Shown here in pieces: positions 1 to 10,730 of a DNA stretch of 64,000 nucleotides. This DNA comes from Nitzschia sp. DOCU1 (lineage: Eukaryota; Bacillariophyta; Bacillariophyceae; Bacillariales; Bacillariaceae), in NCBI GenBank assembly GCA_951394045.1, contig OX595988.1, positions 2,991,352-3,055,351 of the forward strand, written 5' to 3'. The notes under the pieces were generated by a model. That model was given only the letters and a program-made list of their open reading frames with translations, searched no databases and was not told the DNA's origin. The first letter of the stretch is position 1. The number at the start of each line of letters is the position of its first letter. The position numbers and the translations under genes are program-made.

Positions 1-1590
1 CTTTTCGTCCATCATCTTGTACCTGGTGCTAGATTAACACGGCGAAAGAATCTCCGTTCGACTGCTTCGTCTTCATGACTCACATGGCGAAACACTGAGG
101 TTCCTCGACCCCGCTGCTGGAGGGCCAGGAAATTTTCCAAAGGAAGCAGGCTCTCACGTAGACTTCTAGATTGTGCTGCACGGTTTTCACCCCGCCACCT
201 GTTTAGCATAGCCGACGAGCCTCCCAACAAAGAAGGCAGAAAACCTCCACTTGATGGAGGCACGAGGGCGGGGTTGTTTGGATCAGTCGCCGCTCCTCAC
301 TCGAATTACTGCTTGGCAGAAATCCGCCCTCCACTCCCTCTCACTCAAAGTCGACATGATGAGCAAACATGGAAAATCACCATACCGGCCACTGTTGATG
401 GACTTTCATATTCATTAGGCACAGTCAGTGGGAGGCAAAGGCGTCTCGCGGTAGAGGTACCACGAGGTAGATCTACCGGGTTCGTACATTCTTCTTGGAT
501 CGCAGTTCGGATTGTTGCAAGATGCGAGACCTCAATCCTTTCCACATCAATCGTAGTTCCTTGTTGTTCCTTGGTCAGAGCAACCCATCATGGATTACTG
601 GGAGAATACCAGTTGGTCTGCGATAGTGCTGATGATGCCGATGGCAAGGATGAAGTTCAAATCTTGGTTTGCAGAACTTCCTCTCGACATGTCGAAGTTT
701 GGATAAAAGAATTTCTCGAAATGGGGTTCGTCAATTCTGCACCTGTTATGTATTGCCTCCAGTTCAATACGGAGGAACGGTATAAAATATCAATCTGTGC
801 CCCCGAACAGCAGAGAATGCAATAGCTCAACATTCTATGAGCCACAATTAGAGGGCAATCTCCATTGTACGATCGAATCGCGAAGCGGATACTTCGTCCT
901 ATTCCGTTCCGGTATCACCACGATCCGATGCCGAAGCAACTTCTAGAAGTTGGAACGAAGAGATACTTAGGGTGACTGAAAATGAGCCGTTCGGGCTCAT
1001 CAATCAAAGAGTACATCGCACCCCAAGGTGGATGCTGCTGTTTGAAGTTCCTGTGTGAAGGGGAGCTAGGATTCGTCGATTTTGTTAATGCAGGCTTATC
1101 ACAAGTTTCTCATGACTTAGTCACAATGTTTTGACAATTTCATCGTCAGAAATAATTAGGCCAACCAATTGAAATCCATATCAATTCACGATGACCTGGC
1201 AGAGATCAATCTTGTCTGTGATGTCCTTTTACTTATCAGTTTTCTATCAATGATATTTCTTTGAGGGGGACTAGAGTTGGTTCCGTCAGCACAATATCCC
1301 GATGACGAGCTGATGGATCGGTACTGGGTGCAGTTCTTCTCTTCCCAACTCCGGAGTTTCAATCTCCGCCGTGGTGTTGCTACCATGGCATACTGTAGTG
1401 TGGGTCAACTATTGCCCCCAAGCGATTTTAGTACAGTCCACTGCTTTTCCAACTTGGTCGTAGCCGAAGCAAATACGGCGCTCACCTTTTTGTTATCGGA
1501 CTCTCCTTTTTTGGCTTGGGAATTAAACCGCCTTTGCTCTTCTCACAAATTTGGAATTGGAAACACATCAAACACATCAACTTTTCTAAA
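1..1590. other. No supported gene at left edge
   Basis: Several open frames cross this stretch, the longest at 274-825 (+), but it has no ATG near its 5' end, no recognisable domain and an unconvincing composition. A short minus-strand frame at 12-263 could be an exon of a gene lying off the left edge, but nothing supports it. The exact palindrome family described in the findings begins further right. Confidence 0.4.
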
Positions 1591-2286
1591 ATGCACCCAC
1601 CAGCATCGAGCCGTTTCGAGACTGTTGTCAGTCCTACCATTGAGCGAGGCAGCAACAGCAATACCAAGAAGTCAAGAAGGAGACCTCGGACCATCGCCTG
1701 GGCCAAGAAATGCCATGTTAAGGGTATCGCGACTCTTGATCAGTACTCGGAGCAAGAAAAGGCCGACTCTTTCTATGGTCCTGAGGATTACCAACGATTG
1801 CGAGAAGAGACGTCAGAGGTCTGTTTCCTCATGAAGCACGGTACCAAGGAGAGCGATGAACTTACTTACCGTGGCCTCGAGTTTAAGCGAGACGGCGAGA
1901 GCCGCCGACGCAAACTCAACCGCCTCCGAGTTAACCTTGCCGTTTTCGAGGAAAACGACAAGCAATTCGAGCAAGGCTACTATGACGCTGAAGCCATTGG
2001 TGATATCTACAGGCTTCTCACCGCTCCTAGCCGTATCGAAGCCTTGGAACGAGCCGCCCAAGATGCCAAGGCAGTTGGGCAACAATGCCCTTCAGTATCT
2101 TCCAGCAATACGCAAGAAGAAGAGGACAAGCAACATGCAGAGCTTGACAACCCTCTGCTCGAAAAGAAGTTGATGAAAAAGCTTTCTGTGAGAGCAAGCA
2201 ATTCTTCGCGTAAGAACAATGCAGCTATGTCAATCGACGGGGGTCGAGGGCTAGTGGTTCTTTCTTCATTAGTGGCGCAACAATAG
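1591..2286 (+). CDS. Unknown basic, charged protein (231 aa)
   Basis: I do not recognise a named family. The start is the first ATG in the frame (MHPPASSRFE); the frame opens further upstream but without an ATG. The protein has a basic N-terminus (NTKKSRRRPRT), then a mid-section rich in Arg/Glu with YSEQEKADSFYGPEDYQRLREE and a run of mixed-charge residues (RRRKLNRLRVN) likely to be helical, and a Ser/Lys-rich tail. No signal peptide or membrane segment is visible. Architecture resembles the many short lineage-restricted soluble proteins of diatoms, a comparison made from memory. Coding is supported by frame length, codon regularity and absence of an equally good frame on the other strand. 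It has no close neighbour that explains its role. Confidence 0.6.
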   Translation: MHPPASSRFETVVSPTIERGSNSNTKKSRRRPRTIAWAKKCHVKGIATLDQYSEQEKADSFYGPEDYQRLREETSEVCFLMKHGTKESDELTYRGLEFKRDGESRRRKLNRLRVNLAVFEENDKQFEQGYYDAEAIGDIYRLLTAPSRIEALERAAQDAKAVGQQCPSVSSSNTQEEEDKQHAELDNPLLEKKLMKKLSVRASNSSRKNNAAMSIDGGRGLVVLSSLVAQQ

Positions 2287-3225
2287 ACCGTGATAGTTTC
2301 TATACGATTTAAATGAAATCCACAGCCTACTTTACATCTGATATGATCCAAATTCTTCTTAGCGTAGCCAAAATATTCCTGGATGCTACTGGGCAATCAC
2401 GATTTTGGTTACTAAACCAGGAAGTACAGGGTGTTGGTACCCCGCCGTCGTAGTACCACTATCTTCTAACAAATGCGTACGGTTTCTTCCAGTCCTGTTA
2501 TCCCTACTACTGGAGAGACAGCCTGCTATAGAAGTACCAGGTATGCTGCTTTGATACCGACTTGGTATTTCCTTTCGCAATAGGTTGGATGACCTGGAGT
2601 ATTCTACTACGAACATAGTGGTAGCTGTTGGGAAGATTGTCATCGGCAGAGGGGAGTCCGAGGGTCGTTTTCTTGCACCACCACGTAATGAAGCTCCGCA
2701 TTTTGTTTGGGAAGTTTTGACTCCGGATCTTTGGCGATCTCCTTCGTGTGGTCGCGGGTCCTCGCGTGCGTTGCTCGGCTTTTCAACATATCAACGTACG
2801 ATACCTCGGACCATAACCAATGTATGTTTGTACCTGGTAACTGTAAACTTTACAACATCAGTCGTCGGAGTCGAAAATCCGTCGAGACATGCCAATTTGG
2901 CGGGAACACAAGACTGACTGACTCGACTCCCCCGTGCCCGCGATAGATTTACTGCTGGCGGTCCCACCAAGACACTCATGTGCAAAGGCACTCCGGGGTT
3001 GTACCAGGTATTTACACGGAAGGTCATTGATGGTGGAAGGCACAAGAAGTCTGTTGCACATCGAAAGTACTCTCTCTAGTAGCAGCGACTGGAAGACACC
3101 GTCCACCGAAAACAAGATCGTCTCCGTTGAAAGGTGGTCTCGGTTCTTGTTGACGGCGTAGTGGGTTTTCTTTGAAACGATTGAATTGGAACTAATTTTT
3201 CTGCATTGAGGGGGTTCATCGCTTT
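2287..3225. other. Intergenic, three TACCWGGTA palindromes
   Basis: No gene is supported here. It holds three exact copies of the 9-base near-palindrome TACC(A/T)GGTA at 2535-2543, 2831-2839 and 3002-3010, plus the presumed promoter of the LRR protein gene. Confidence 0.5.
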
Positions 3226-5655
3226 ATGAAACTTGCTATCATGACGGGAGAGCCGGAGCCATCGGTCGATATCGCAGCAGAAATGAATGGGTTCACAATC
3301 ACTCCTTTATCAGACAAAGAGCCAGTGACTGTATCACTGACCATGCCAGAAAATGGAGTGCCTACAAGTCCACCCGGGACTGGTTCCAAGGAAGAATTGT
3401 CGATTACGCCCAAGTTGCCACAACATGAATCAGCCTCCGCCCCGAAAAATAACCATGCCAAGAACATCCTTCCAAACCGGCATGAAAAAGATATTGCTCG
3501 AGACAAAAAACGCATATTGGAGATATGTTATGGAACGTCGGATGGAAAAGTGAGCCCGACAAATGCTGAATCCAATGTTTCAAAGAATGAATCTTCGTCC
3601 AAGCGCCGAAAGGAGTCCTCTTCGTCGAAAACGAAGGGATCCTCTAGTAGCTCATCGAGTGGCAAAAAGAAAAAGAGCACTAGCGGCTCCAAAAAAATGG
3701 AAGGGGAGAAAAAGAAACGATCGACATCTCGCAGCAGCAAAGACGAACCATCGTCGTCGTCATCTAAATCTAGGTCGAAGAAGAAGGGGGGATCGGAAGA
3801 GACGACCAGTTCAGACAAAGAAGGGTCGGCGGAAAACGACGACAAATTAGAGTCTGCGCCTGATCCCGACAAGAAGAAGAAGAAAAAGAAACGAAAAAAG
3901 AAAAAGAAGAAAGAACCAGCCATTCCTAGGGACAAATCGGGAAAGGTAAAGCGCAAGAAGAAGAAAATCCCGGATCGCCATCGCGTTGTAAAGAAACACC
4001 AGATAAAGAGTGCCAAGGACTTCAAACTTGATTTGGAAGTATACACCGAAGATGATGATGAAGAGCGCGGCTCAATGCGTGGTGAAGACGATATTGAGGC
4101 GCAAGCTGCAGGTGGGGCATTGCTAGGAGGCGACGAGTCCGAGAGTGAGTCCTCCGAGTCTGACTCGGACAATGACGAGGAAACTGATGTCTCCCGTGAC
4201 TATGATTCTGATAGTGACGACGAGGAGGAGGAGGACGAAGAAGAAGAGCTTGACGTAGGAGCTATGGACGGCAAACGAGAATCCGGAGCTACGCCGTCGT
4301 TTTGGACGACCCGCAAGTTTATTTTCGCCATGTTTGTGGCCGTTCTATGCGCCGCGGGTGTGGGCGTTGTACTAGTATTCTTGGTCTTTGGTGATGATAA
4401 AGAACCAGCGCCTTCAACAACGCCCCCCACGGTGGCACCAGTCCAAGTCCCTACTGCTACCCCCACCGATCGTCCCACGGGATCTCCCACATTTTCACCT
4501 GCTCCAACATCGACTCCAGAACCAAGTATCTCACTGATCGGGGAACAACTAGAAGTTTTGGTTGGATTCTTGGAGCCATATTCACCCGCTGTCAATGAAA
4601 TTGGTACACCACAAAATGATGCCGCCATCTGGATTGTCCAGGAAGAAGCTCTAGACTGGACAGCGCTGGAGAGCAGCGAATTGTTGCAGCGATATGTCAT
4701 GGCACTTTTGTATCTCAGCACGACAGGGGATCTGTGGTTTGCTAATTTCGAATGGCTTACAGCGGAATCCGTCTGCGACTGGTATGGTGTAGCGTGCAAC
4801 GCTCAAGGTCTCGTCTCGGATATTGTGCTTGACAATAACGGACTCTTCGGAACGCTACCGACTGAGTTGTTCCTGCTTACGGATCTGGTCTTACTATCTC
4901 TCAATTTCAACAGCCTCTCAGGGTCCATACCAACCGAAGTTGGTATGCTCACGAGAATGACTGGACTCTTTATGGGGACCGAAGCCTTTAAGCTTTTGCA
5001 GGGGACAATACCGTCAGAGATTGGATCTTTGACGGAACTGCGCGACCTTCATTTAGCGAGAAATGGATTGACGGGGTCAATCGTCAGTGAACTAGGCCAG
5101 CTGACAAAGCTAACTCGACTGGAACTCAATGAAAATTTTCTTAGTGGGTCACTTCCTTCCGAAATCGGAAGGTTAACCGGCCTGACGAGCGCAGGATTGT
5201 TTGTGAACATGCTCACTGGTCAGATTCCGGCGGAAATCACAGCACTCACTTCACTCAATGCTTTGATTGCTAGCGCCAATCTTTTCTATGGGACTCTTCC
5301 CAACGACATAAACCTTATGTCGTCTCTGGTTACGCTGTCATTTGAGACCAATGCCCTTACAGGCACAATTCCAACTAGAATTGGACTCCTTCCCCAGCTT
5401 ACCGAACTGTGGCTCGACGAAAATAAACTTTCGGGGCCCATTCCATCCGAGCTGGGCATGGTTACTACTATGAATCTTCTCTTTCTGGGATCGAACGACT
5501 TGACTGGCAACGTTCCATCCGAGCTTGGGCAGTTGACAAAATTGAAGTGGCTTGATCTTACGTCGAATTCGTTGACTGGCGCCCTACCCGAGGAAGTCAA
5601 GGACTTGATGAATACGACCGTCGTCGATTATGTTGGAAATGCCATTATTGACTAG
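3226..5655 (+). CDS. LRR transmembrane protein, diatom type (809 aa)
   Basis: Probable cell-surface or endomembrane leucine-rich-repeat protein. Residues 1-130 are unremarkable; about 130-270 are Ser/Lys-rich with long Lys runs; about 270-350 are Asp/Glu/Ser-rich. One membrane segment follows at about 364-388 (FIFAMFVAVLCAAGVGVVLV), then a Pro/Thr stalk, an LRR N-terminal cap with the plant-like motif CDWYGVAC, and about ten plant-type repeats of the form LxxLxLxxNxLTGxIPxELG up to the C-terminus. There is no kinase domain. The topology implied is a highly charged N-terminal region on the cytosolic side and LRRs on the lumenal or outer side, without a cleaved signal peptide. Ligand is unknown. 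Single exon; an alternative start lies five codons in. The low-complexity N-terminus makes minus-strand shadow frames of poly-Phe/poly-Ser that are not genes. Confidence 0.9.
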   Translation: MKLAIMTGEPEPSVDIAAEMNGFTITPLSDKEPVTVSLTMPENGVPTSPPGTGSKEELSITPKLPQHESASAPKNNHAKNILPNRHEKDIARDKKRILEICYGTSDGKVSPTNAESNVSKNESSSKRRKESSSSKTKGSSSSSSSGKKKKSTSGSKKMEGEKKKRSTSRSSKDEPSSSSSKSRSKKKGGSEETTSSDKEGSAENDDKLESAPDPDKKKKKKKRKKKKKKEPAIPRDKSGKVKRKKKKIPDRHRVVKKHQIKSAKDFKLDLEVYTEDDDEERGSMRGEDDIEAQAAGGALLGGDESESESSESDSDNDEETDVSRDYDSDSDDEEEEDEEEELDVGAMDGKRESGATPSFWTTRKFIFAMFVAVLCAAGVGVVLVFLVFGDDKEPAPSTTPPTVAPVQVPTATPTDRPTGSPTFSPAPTSTPEPSISLIGEQLEVLVGFLEPYSPAVNEIGTPQNDAAIWIVQEEALDWTALESSELLQRYVMALLYLSTTGDLWFANFEWLTAESVCDWYGVACNAQGLVSDIVLDNNGLFGTLPTELFLLTDLVLLSLNFNSLSGSIPTEVGMLTRMTGLFMGTEAFKLLQGTIPSEIGSLTELRDLHLARNGLTGSIVSELGQLTKLTRLELNENFLSGSLPSEIGRLTGLTSAGLFVNMLTGQIPAEITALTSLNALIASANLFYGTLPNDINLMSSLVTLSFETNALTGTIPTRIGLLPQLTELWLDENKLSGPIPSELGMVTTMNLLFLGSNDLTGNVPSELGQLTKLKWLDLTSNSLTGALPEEVKDLMNTTVVDYVGNAIID

Positions 5656-5686
5656 CTTATAGAACTACAATTCCTCGGTACAATCT

Positions 5687-7157
5687 TTAATGCGCAACAT
5701 TTTGAAGGTCTCTGGCCAACCTTTGGTGGAAATGATAAGTGGCCACTTGTTTGCTGGGAACATATCTTCCAGCATCAAAACCTCTACTCTGTAGCCCAAG
5801 TTGGACGTTTTCACATAAGAATACGTCTTCATCGTGTACCTTCTCGCTGCTCTTGAGACTATCTTCAATGTAACTCTTGGAAGGCAATGCAAAGTCAGCT
5901 TCCATAAACCAAGATTTGGCGATTGTGCAGGTCGATTGGTCCTTTGGAATAACAATATCTACATCCAGCCAAGGTCCATATCGGTTGAACATAATGTTCG
6001 GATACCACTGCGCGTAGACGGCCGTCCTCTTGCCAAAGCGATCATCCGAGTCCGACGGAGGTGCCTGCTGAATGGACAAGTCCGCCGATAGAAGTTCAGT
6101 GGAGTAGTTGCTTTCATCAATATTAGATGCTAGGTCGGAATGCGCGTAACTGCAGTGATAGCAACCGTCCGAGTAGTTGTCTGTGAATACTTTCCAGTTG
6201 CACTGCAGTACGACAACCAAAGTGAGTTGCGAAATCCATCCAATCGTACCAGGTCCATCAGCGTCGAAGATATGACCTGCTACGTACCTTCACAGTGTAC
6301 TCTCTCGATTCCACCAACTGAAGATCAGAGAAATCAGGAACAAAGCCATTCTCATAGAGACGTTTGGAAAGTTGATGCGCGCTGTCGTCAAACGATCCTG
6401 TGTCTTCGCTTGCGCCTCCAAAATTGAGAAAGACAATCGGCCCCAGCTGCTTGACTGGTATCGACTTGAGAGAGTACTCCTTGGCCCGAAAGTTTTGAAT
6501 GCCTTTTGTCTGCGTCGCCTTGGTCAAGCGACCATCCAAGTTGAATTGCCATCCGTGGTAGGGGCACTGAAAGGATTCTCCCGAATGCAAACAACCCTCT
6601 GTCGACTGACCTACGAGATCTGCACTCAATCGCACACAGCCGTTTTTTCCTTGCTGGGCAGCCCCCGTCCACGGTCCCACTAAGCAGCTACCAGCATGGG
6701 TGCAAACATTGTAAAATGCCTGAAGTTCGCCGTTTTTGTTTCGGGTCAAAAGGTAGGGCTCTCCCAAAAAGGTCCCAGATTTGAAGGCACCATGCTGCTG
6801 GTTCGTCCAAACGTCGACGGCTACCCAATTCTTTCGAAAGACGGATTCTCGATCGAGATCGAAAAACCTCTTTTCTGTGTACCAGGTGCTTGGCGGAGTG
6901 AAAGAACTCTGAATGGGGCTAGCGCTGTCATAACGATGAACTTGATAACTCAAATCATCGTCATTTGTGACGGTAGAAAGATACCGAACAGAATTCGGAG
7001 TTCTACTAGTAGGATAAACACGGCCCCGCTGTGCCCACAAACTACCAGGAGGAAACTTGCGGGTCGCAAATCTGCCACCCAACAACGTTTTAGTAAAGCA
7101 ATGCGGAAAGGACATGGTGAGACTCTTTGTCCTTCTCTTTTTGTGAAGGCCCATCAT
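5687..7157 (-). CDS. Rieske non-haem iron oxygenase, choline monooxygenase-like (461 aa)
   Basis: Ring-hydroxylating-type alpha subunit, closest in motifs to choline/glycine-betaine-type monooxygenases, which use a Rieske 2Fe-2S centre and a mononuclear iron. Two exons: 6288-7157 and 5687-6202, with an 85-bp GT-AG intron at 6203-6287 in phase 0. The Rieske ligands are CTH and CPYHGW; the mononuclear-iron motif is DNYSDGCYHCSYAH at the start of exon 2, and the C-terminal EDVFLCENVQLGLQS is typical of the choline monooxygenase group. Start is the first ATG; a second at 7115 (MSFPHCFTKTLLG) begins a basic, Ser/Arg-rich stretch that looks like a mitochondrial presequence. The two Rieske halves are separated by about 43 residues instead of the usual 15-17. 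A role in glycine betaine synthesis is inference. It is divergent from the pantothenate kinase gene. Confidence 0.88.
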
Positions 7158-8030
7158 CGTCCCCACGCCGCATCAGAAAAAAGGACGAAGAAAGAAGGAT
7201 CTCTGCATGCCTTTTGCACGGAGTATTGCCCACGAAGCACACAGACAGAATAACAAGCAAGCAGCTCTTTTGCCGTAGTGTTATTGTGAAGCGCGACGAC
7301 ACCGACACCGGATGAGGTTCACTTTTGATCCGGAGTGTGCCAAAGAATGATGGCTGGGGGAAAGAAAAGATGAGCCAGCCGGCACGGAGTTCTGACAAGG
7401 AACTGCTGCCGACGCACGCTGGCCACCCTCGCGCCAAAATGCCTCGTTCTCGGGACTCCTTCGTGATTAGACACTGTCCAGGGTGTGATCGACCTCTGCT
7501 CCTGGATCATTGAAACCAGCAACGACGAGGATTTCAAACTAGGTAGCTGTATCGCCCGTCATTCGAAAACAATCCGCAGTTTTTGTGGATTACCGAAGAA
7601 GGATATTGAGGATATGGATCCTAATCCAAATTTAGGATCCTTTGGGTCGAAAGGTGACGTCATACGCGGGAAACAAGCATCAGTGACAAGGCGCGCCAAA
7701 GGCAAAATTTGATTGGACAGTGACGCGTTGAAGGCATTCCATTCCATGCGTAGGCCCGATAGCGTGGGAGGGATTTCATTCCATTCGATCGAATGGTTTT
7801 CGCCCAGCCAAAGTGTGTCCCTTCGCTCTTCTTCTCTACTCCATCATCTTCAGTTTCGTTTGAGACTTTAGAGAGGGATACTCCGATTTCCATAGTACAT
7901 TCAAACGACGGCCCAAAGTAAACGATTGAATAGAAACAGGGCGTTGATTGTCTCAGTGTTAAGAGTTTCCCTGCGTTTTGTGGCGCCTGTTTCCTTTTGC
8001 TTCGCCTTTTTCAAAAAGGCCAGCAGTATC
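7158..8030. promoter_or_regulatory. Divergent promoter region, Rieske / pantothenate kinase
   Basis: 873 bp between two divergently transcribed starts, so both promoters should lie here. It contains a full palindromic CRE-type site (7655-7662) and an inverted repeat of GGATCCTAA with TTTAGGATCC around 7616-7640. No gene is supported in the interval. Confidence 0.5.
7655..7662. promoter_or_regulatory. CRE-like bZIP site TGACGTCA
   Basis: Exact palindromic TGACGTCA, the consensus for CREB/ATF-type bZIP factors. Elements containing TGACGT are known to mediate CO2/cAMP-responsive repression in Phaeodactylum promoters. It lies about 370 bp upstream of the pantothenate kinase ATG and about 500 bp upstream of the oxygenase ATG. 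Function here is inference; one 8-mer of this kind is expected about once per 65 kb by chance. Confidence 0.35.
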
Positions 8031-10730
8031 ATGGTATTTTCGTCTCTATGGAATTCCATGGCCACGTCCAATGCCACTACTGTCAATGATAATCCCCATG
8101 CATATACTCGTTTCGATGAACAGTGGTGGCAATCGGTGTGGAGTTTTCTGGCAGGTGCTGGTCTAGTGGCGTTTTTATGGGCCTTGCAAACGATTCGAAA
8201 TTTATTACCCGACGAGATCACAGCCGATGACACGAGTTGGGTCGATCCCTGGAATACACTCAAGGAAAAGTCGTGGAAAGTCATTGTGGAAAATTCCGAA
8301 TATATTTACTATAATCATATTGGAGAGTTGCCTACACGGCCAAAACCAGCACGAGGGCACTGGCCCTGGGAGACGATTGGACGAAGAGTCTTTTCGAAAC
8401 GAGATTTAATGTCAGAGTCGTCCAAAGAGAAACTTTCATCTGCGGTCAGTCATCAAAGTAGTTTTGAGACAGCCATTGATGACGATGACGAATTTAGTGG
8501 TGATGAAAATACTGACAAGGATGATCCAAAATCGAACGGTACGGACCGACCGTCGTTGCGAGAAAAAGATGAGATTTGTATCGGAAGTATCTTTGGAATG
8601 GACGTCGGGGGTACTCTGGCCAAACTCATTTATTTTGAACAAAAACCTTCAGACTATGATCCACTGGTCAATCCCGCACGAGAACGACAGTACACCATGG
8701 CAGCGTCGGCACAAGCGGTCTTGATGGCGCGGTCTTCCTGTTCGACCAGCAATATTCATGTGACCAGCACCAGCACCATGACGACAACCTCATCCACATG
8801 CCGCCTGACGGGGGAGACGCAAGGAATAGCAAGTACGACTCCAAGGCGACGATCCCTCTCGTTGGGTTGTATGGGCCGGTTCAAAGATCTTCAACGACAA
8901 ATGCAAGAACAGCAGCAGCAAGAAGCAAATAACGCAAAAGTGGCACCCGTCAATGGAGCGACCGATTCCGATTCCCAACCTACGCCTCCAGAGGTTCAAA
9001 AACGACATCGTCATCGACCCATGCATTCCATGGCCAGTCAAATCGACTTGAATCATTTAAAAGAGTTACGGCAAGAATCGGTTCCCGATGATCTCGCACG
9101 GTTCAGAGGGGCTGTCCATTTTACGCCCACGGACCCGGCGCTGGCCAAGAATTCCATTCCGGATGAAAATGACGAAAGTAGTGATGCAAAAGGCAAGCCC
9201 CCGCTAGATCATCAGCAACAGCCGCCGATACCGCCGCCGTCCAACATGAAAAAGTCCCGGAGTATGTTCAATTTGAGTGCCTCTCAGAAGAAAGCAGTCG
9301 CCTTGGATCGCTTCTATAGCTTTGCCCGACGGCTCGACTCGTACGAAAATTCGGTTCGAGATCATCGACTCTCGTTTTTTAGTCGCGAGTTGGGTGGGGA
9401 ATTTCACTTTTTACACTTTGAAAGCCGATGGATGACCCACGCCATGGATTTGATCCGTTATCACAATTTGCACTTGAACATTTCCAAAATGGGAGCTACG
9501 GGAGGAGGTGCTCACAAATATGCTGAGGAGTGGGATAGGATGTTGGGTATTCAAATGGACAAGCAAGATGAGTTGGATAGTTTGGTGGCGGGCATGCAAT
9601 TTGTGCTGGCCACTGTCGTTGGTGAATGCTACACATTTCGACCTCATGTCAAACCAAACGAATCTTCCGCACACAAGGAACCTCCCTCGAGACAAGCGTC
9701 ACCGACTTCGACATCTTCCTTTACAGAGTACGACGACACTACCATATTGAAAGATGATGATCATGTTGGAGCTCCAATTATTGACGACTCATCCGACGAC
9801 GATGTGTCCATGCCGCCAAAGAAACCAACGGGTTTCTTGCAGCAGCCTAGCCCCGTAAGTTCACCGCGACGAGGCAAACGAAAACCACAGCAACGACAAG
9901 AATCCGGCGATACTACTACAACAGAAGAAGAAAAGGCCAGAAACTCCAACAAGGTTGACGAATGGTGGTGGTCACGTAAAGTCCAGCGAGACGCGATTTC
10001 GTATTCTAAATCCTACCCCTACCTCTTGGTGACAATCGGGACGGGAGTTTCGATTCTGCGAGTCGACGGCCCACGCAAACATGAACGCATTTCGGGATCG
10101 ACCATTGGAGGTGGAACCTACTGGGGGTTGATCCGACTTCTAACAGATGTGGAAGACTTTGAAGATGTCATGAAGCTAGCCGAGAAGGGTGATCCTGCCA
10201 AAGTGGATATGATGGTCGGTGATATCTATGGCGAAAACAGCGATGCCCTGGAGAAGCTTGGCTTGCCCAGCAACATTGTGGCGTCATCATTTGGAAAGCT
10301 TGTTGCCAAGGAAGACCCGGCCGCTGGATTGGAGCAAGAGGATTTGGCCCGCGCCTTGTTGCTCATGATTACCAACAACATTGGCCAAGTGGCGTATTTG
10401 AATGCCAAGCTTCACAACACACCACGCATTTATTTTGTGGGTAACTTCCTGAGAAACAACACACTCTCCCAGCGCCGCTTGAGTTACGCCATCGACTACT
10501 GGTCCAAGGGCGAGATGGAAGCTCTGTTCTTGGAACACGAAGGCTATTTTGGAGCACTGGGTGCCTTTTTGATGTCGCAAAAAATCGCTCAAGACGACGA
10601 GGGCTTCTTTCAGTGGGGCAAGGACGGAGGCCCTGCAAATGTCCAGGGTTTGGATGGAAGCGAAGGCCTTGGCTCGGAGCGAAATCCTTCGTTCTACATG
10701 CAGCGCCGCCTGAAAACATTTGGCGCCTAA
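8031..10730 (+). CDS. PANK: Pantothenate kinase, eukaryotic type II (899 aa)
   Basis: Catalyses ATP-dependent phosphorylation of pantothenate, the first step of coenzyme A synthesis. The N-terminal ASKHA nucleotide-binding motif is GMDVGGTLAKL at about residue 190; the second half has ATGGGAHKYAEEW, TIGTGVSIL, STIGGGTYWGL and YFVGNFLRNN, all characteristic of eukaryotic PANK. The start is the ATG at 8031 (MVFSSLWNS); the frame runs open upstream without ATG. The family is usually 350-550 residues; extra length comes from two low-complexity inserts, roughly residues 215-430 (Ser/Thr/Gln-rich, after the first motif) and 545-650 (acidic, Ser/Pro-rich). A hydrophobic stretch near residue 35-60 (VWSFLAGAGLVAFLWALQ) could be a membrane anchor or a mitochondrial/ER association signal. 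Single exon. Confidence 0.93.
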   Translation: MVFSSLWNSMATSNATTVNDNPHAYTRFDEQWWQSVWSFLAGAGLVAFLWALQTIRNLLPDEITADDTSWVDPWNTLKEKSWKVIVENSEYIYYNHIGELPTRPKPARGHWPWETIGRRVFSKRDLMSESSKEKLSSAVSHQSSFETAIDDDDEFSGDENTDKDDPKSNGTDRPSLREKDEICIGSIFGMDVGGTLAKLIYFEQKPSDYDPLVNPARERQYTMAASAQAVLMARSSCSTSNIHVTSTSTMTTTSSTCRLTGETQGIASTTPRRRSLSLGCMGRFKDLQRQMQEQQQQEANNAKVAPVNGATDSDSQPTPPEVQKRHRHRPMHSMASQIDLNHLKELRQESVPDDLARFRGAVHFTPTDPALAKNSIPDENDESSDAKGKPPLDHQQQPPIPPPSNMKKSRSMFNLSASQKKAVALDRFYSFARRLDSYENSVRDHRLSFFSRELGGEFHFLHFESRWMTHAMDLIRYHNLHLNISKMGATGGGAHKYAEEWDRMLGIQMDKQDELDSLVAGMQFVLATVVGECYTFRPHVKPNESSAHKEPPSRQASPTSTSSFTEYDDTTILKDDDHVGAPIIDDSSDDDVSMPPKKPTGFLQQPSPVSSPRRGKRKPQQRQESGDTTTTEEEKARNSNKVDEWWWSRKVQRDAISYSKSYPYLLVTIGTGVSILRVDGPRKHERISGSTIGGGTYWGLIRLLTDVEDFEDVMKLAEKGDPAKVDMMVGDIYGENSDALEKLGLPSNIVASSFGKLVAKEDPAAGLEQEDLARALLLMITNNIGQVAYLNAKLHNTPRIYFVGNFLRNNTLSQRRLSYAIDYWSKGEMEALFLEHEGYFGALGAFLMSQKIAQDDEGFFQWGKDGGPANVQGLDGSEGLGSERNPSFYMQRRLKTFGA

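Noticed and set aside
274..825. 183-codon plus-strand open frame at the left edge
   Set aside because: No ATG near the start, no domain, composition unlike neighbouring genes.
3528..4172. Minus-strand frame rich in Phe, Ser and Asp
   Set aside because: Antisense shadow of the low-complexity part of the LRR protein gene.
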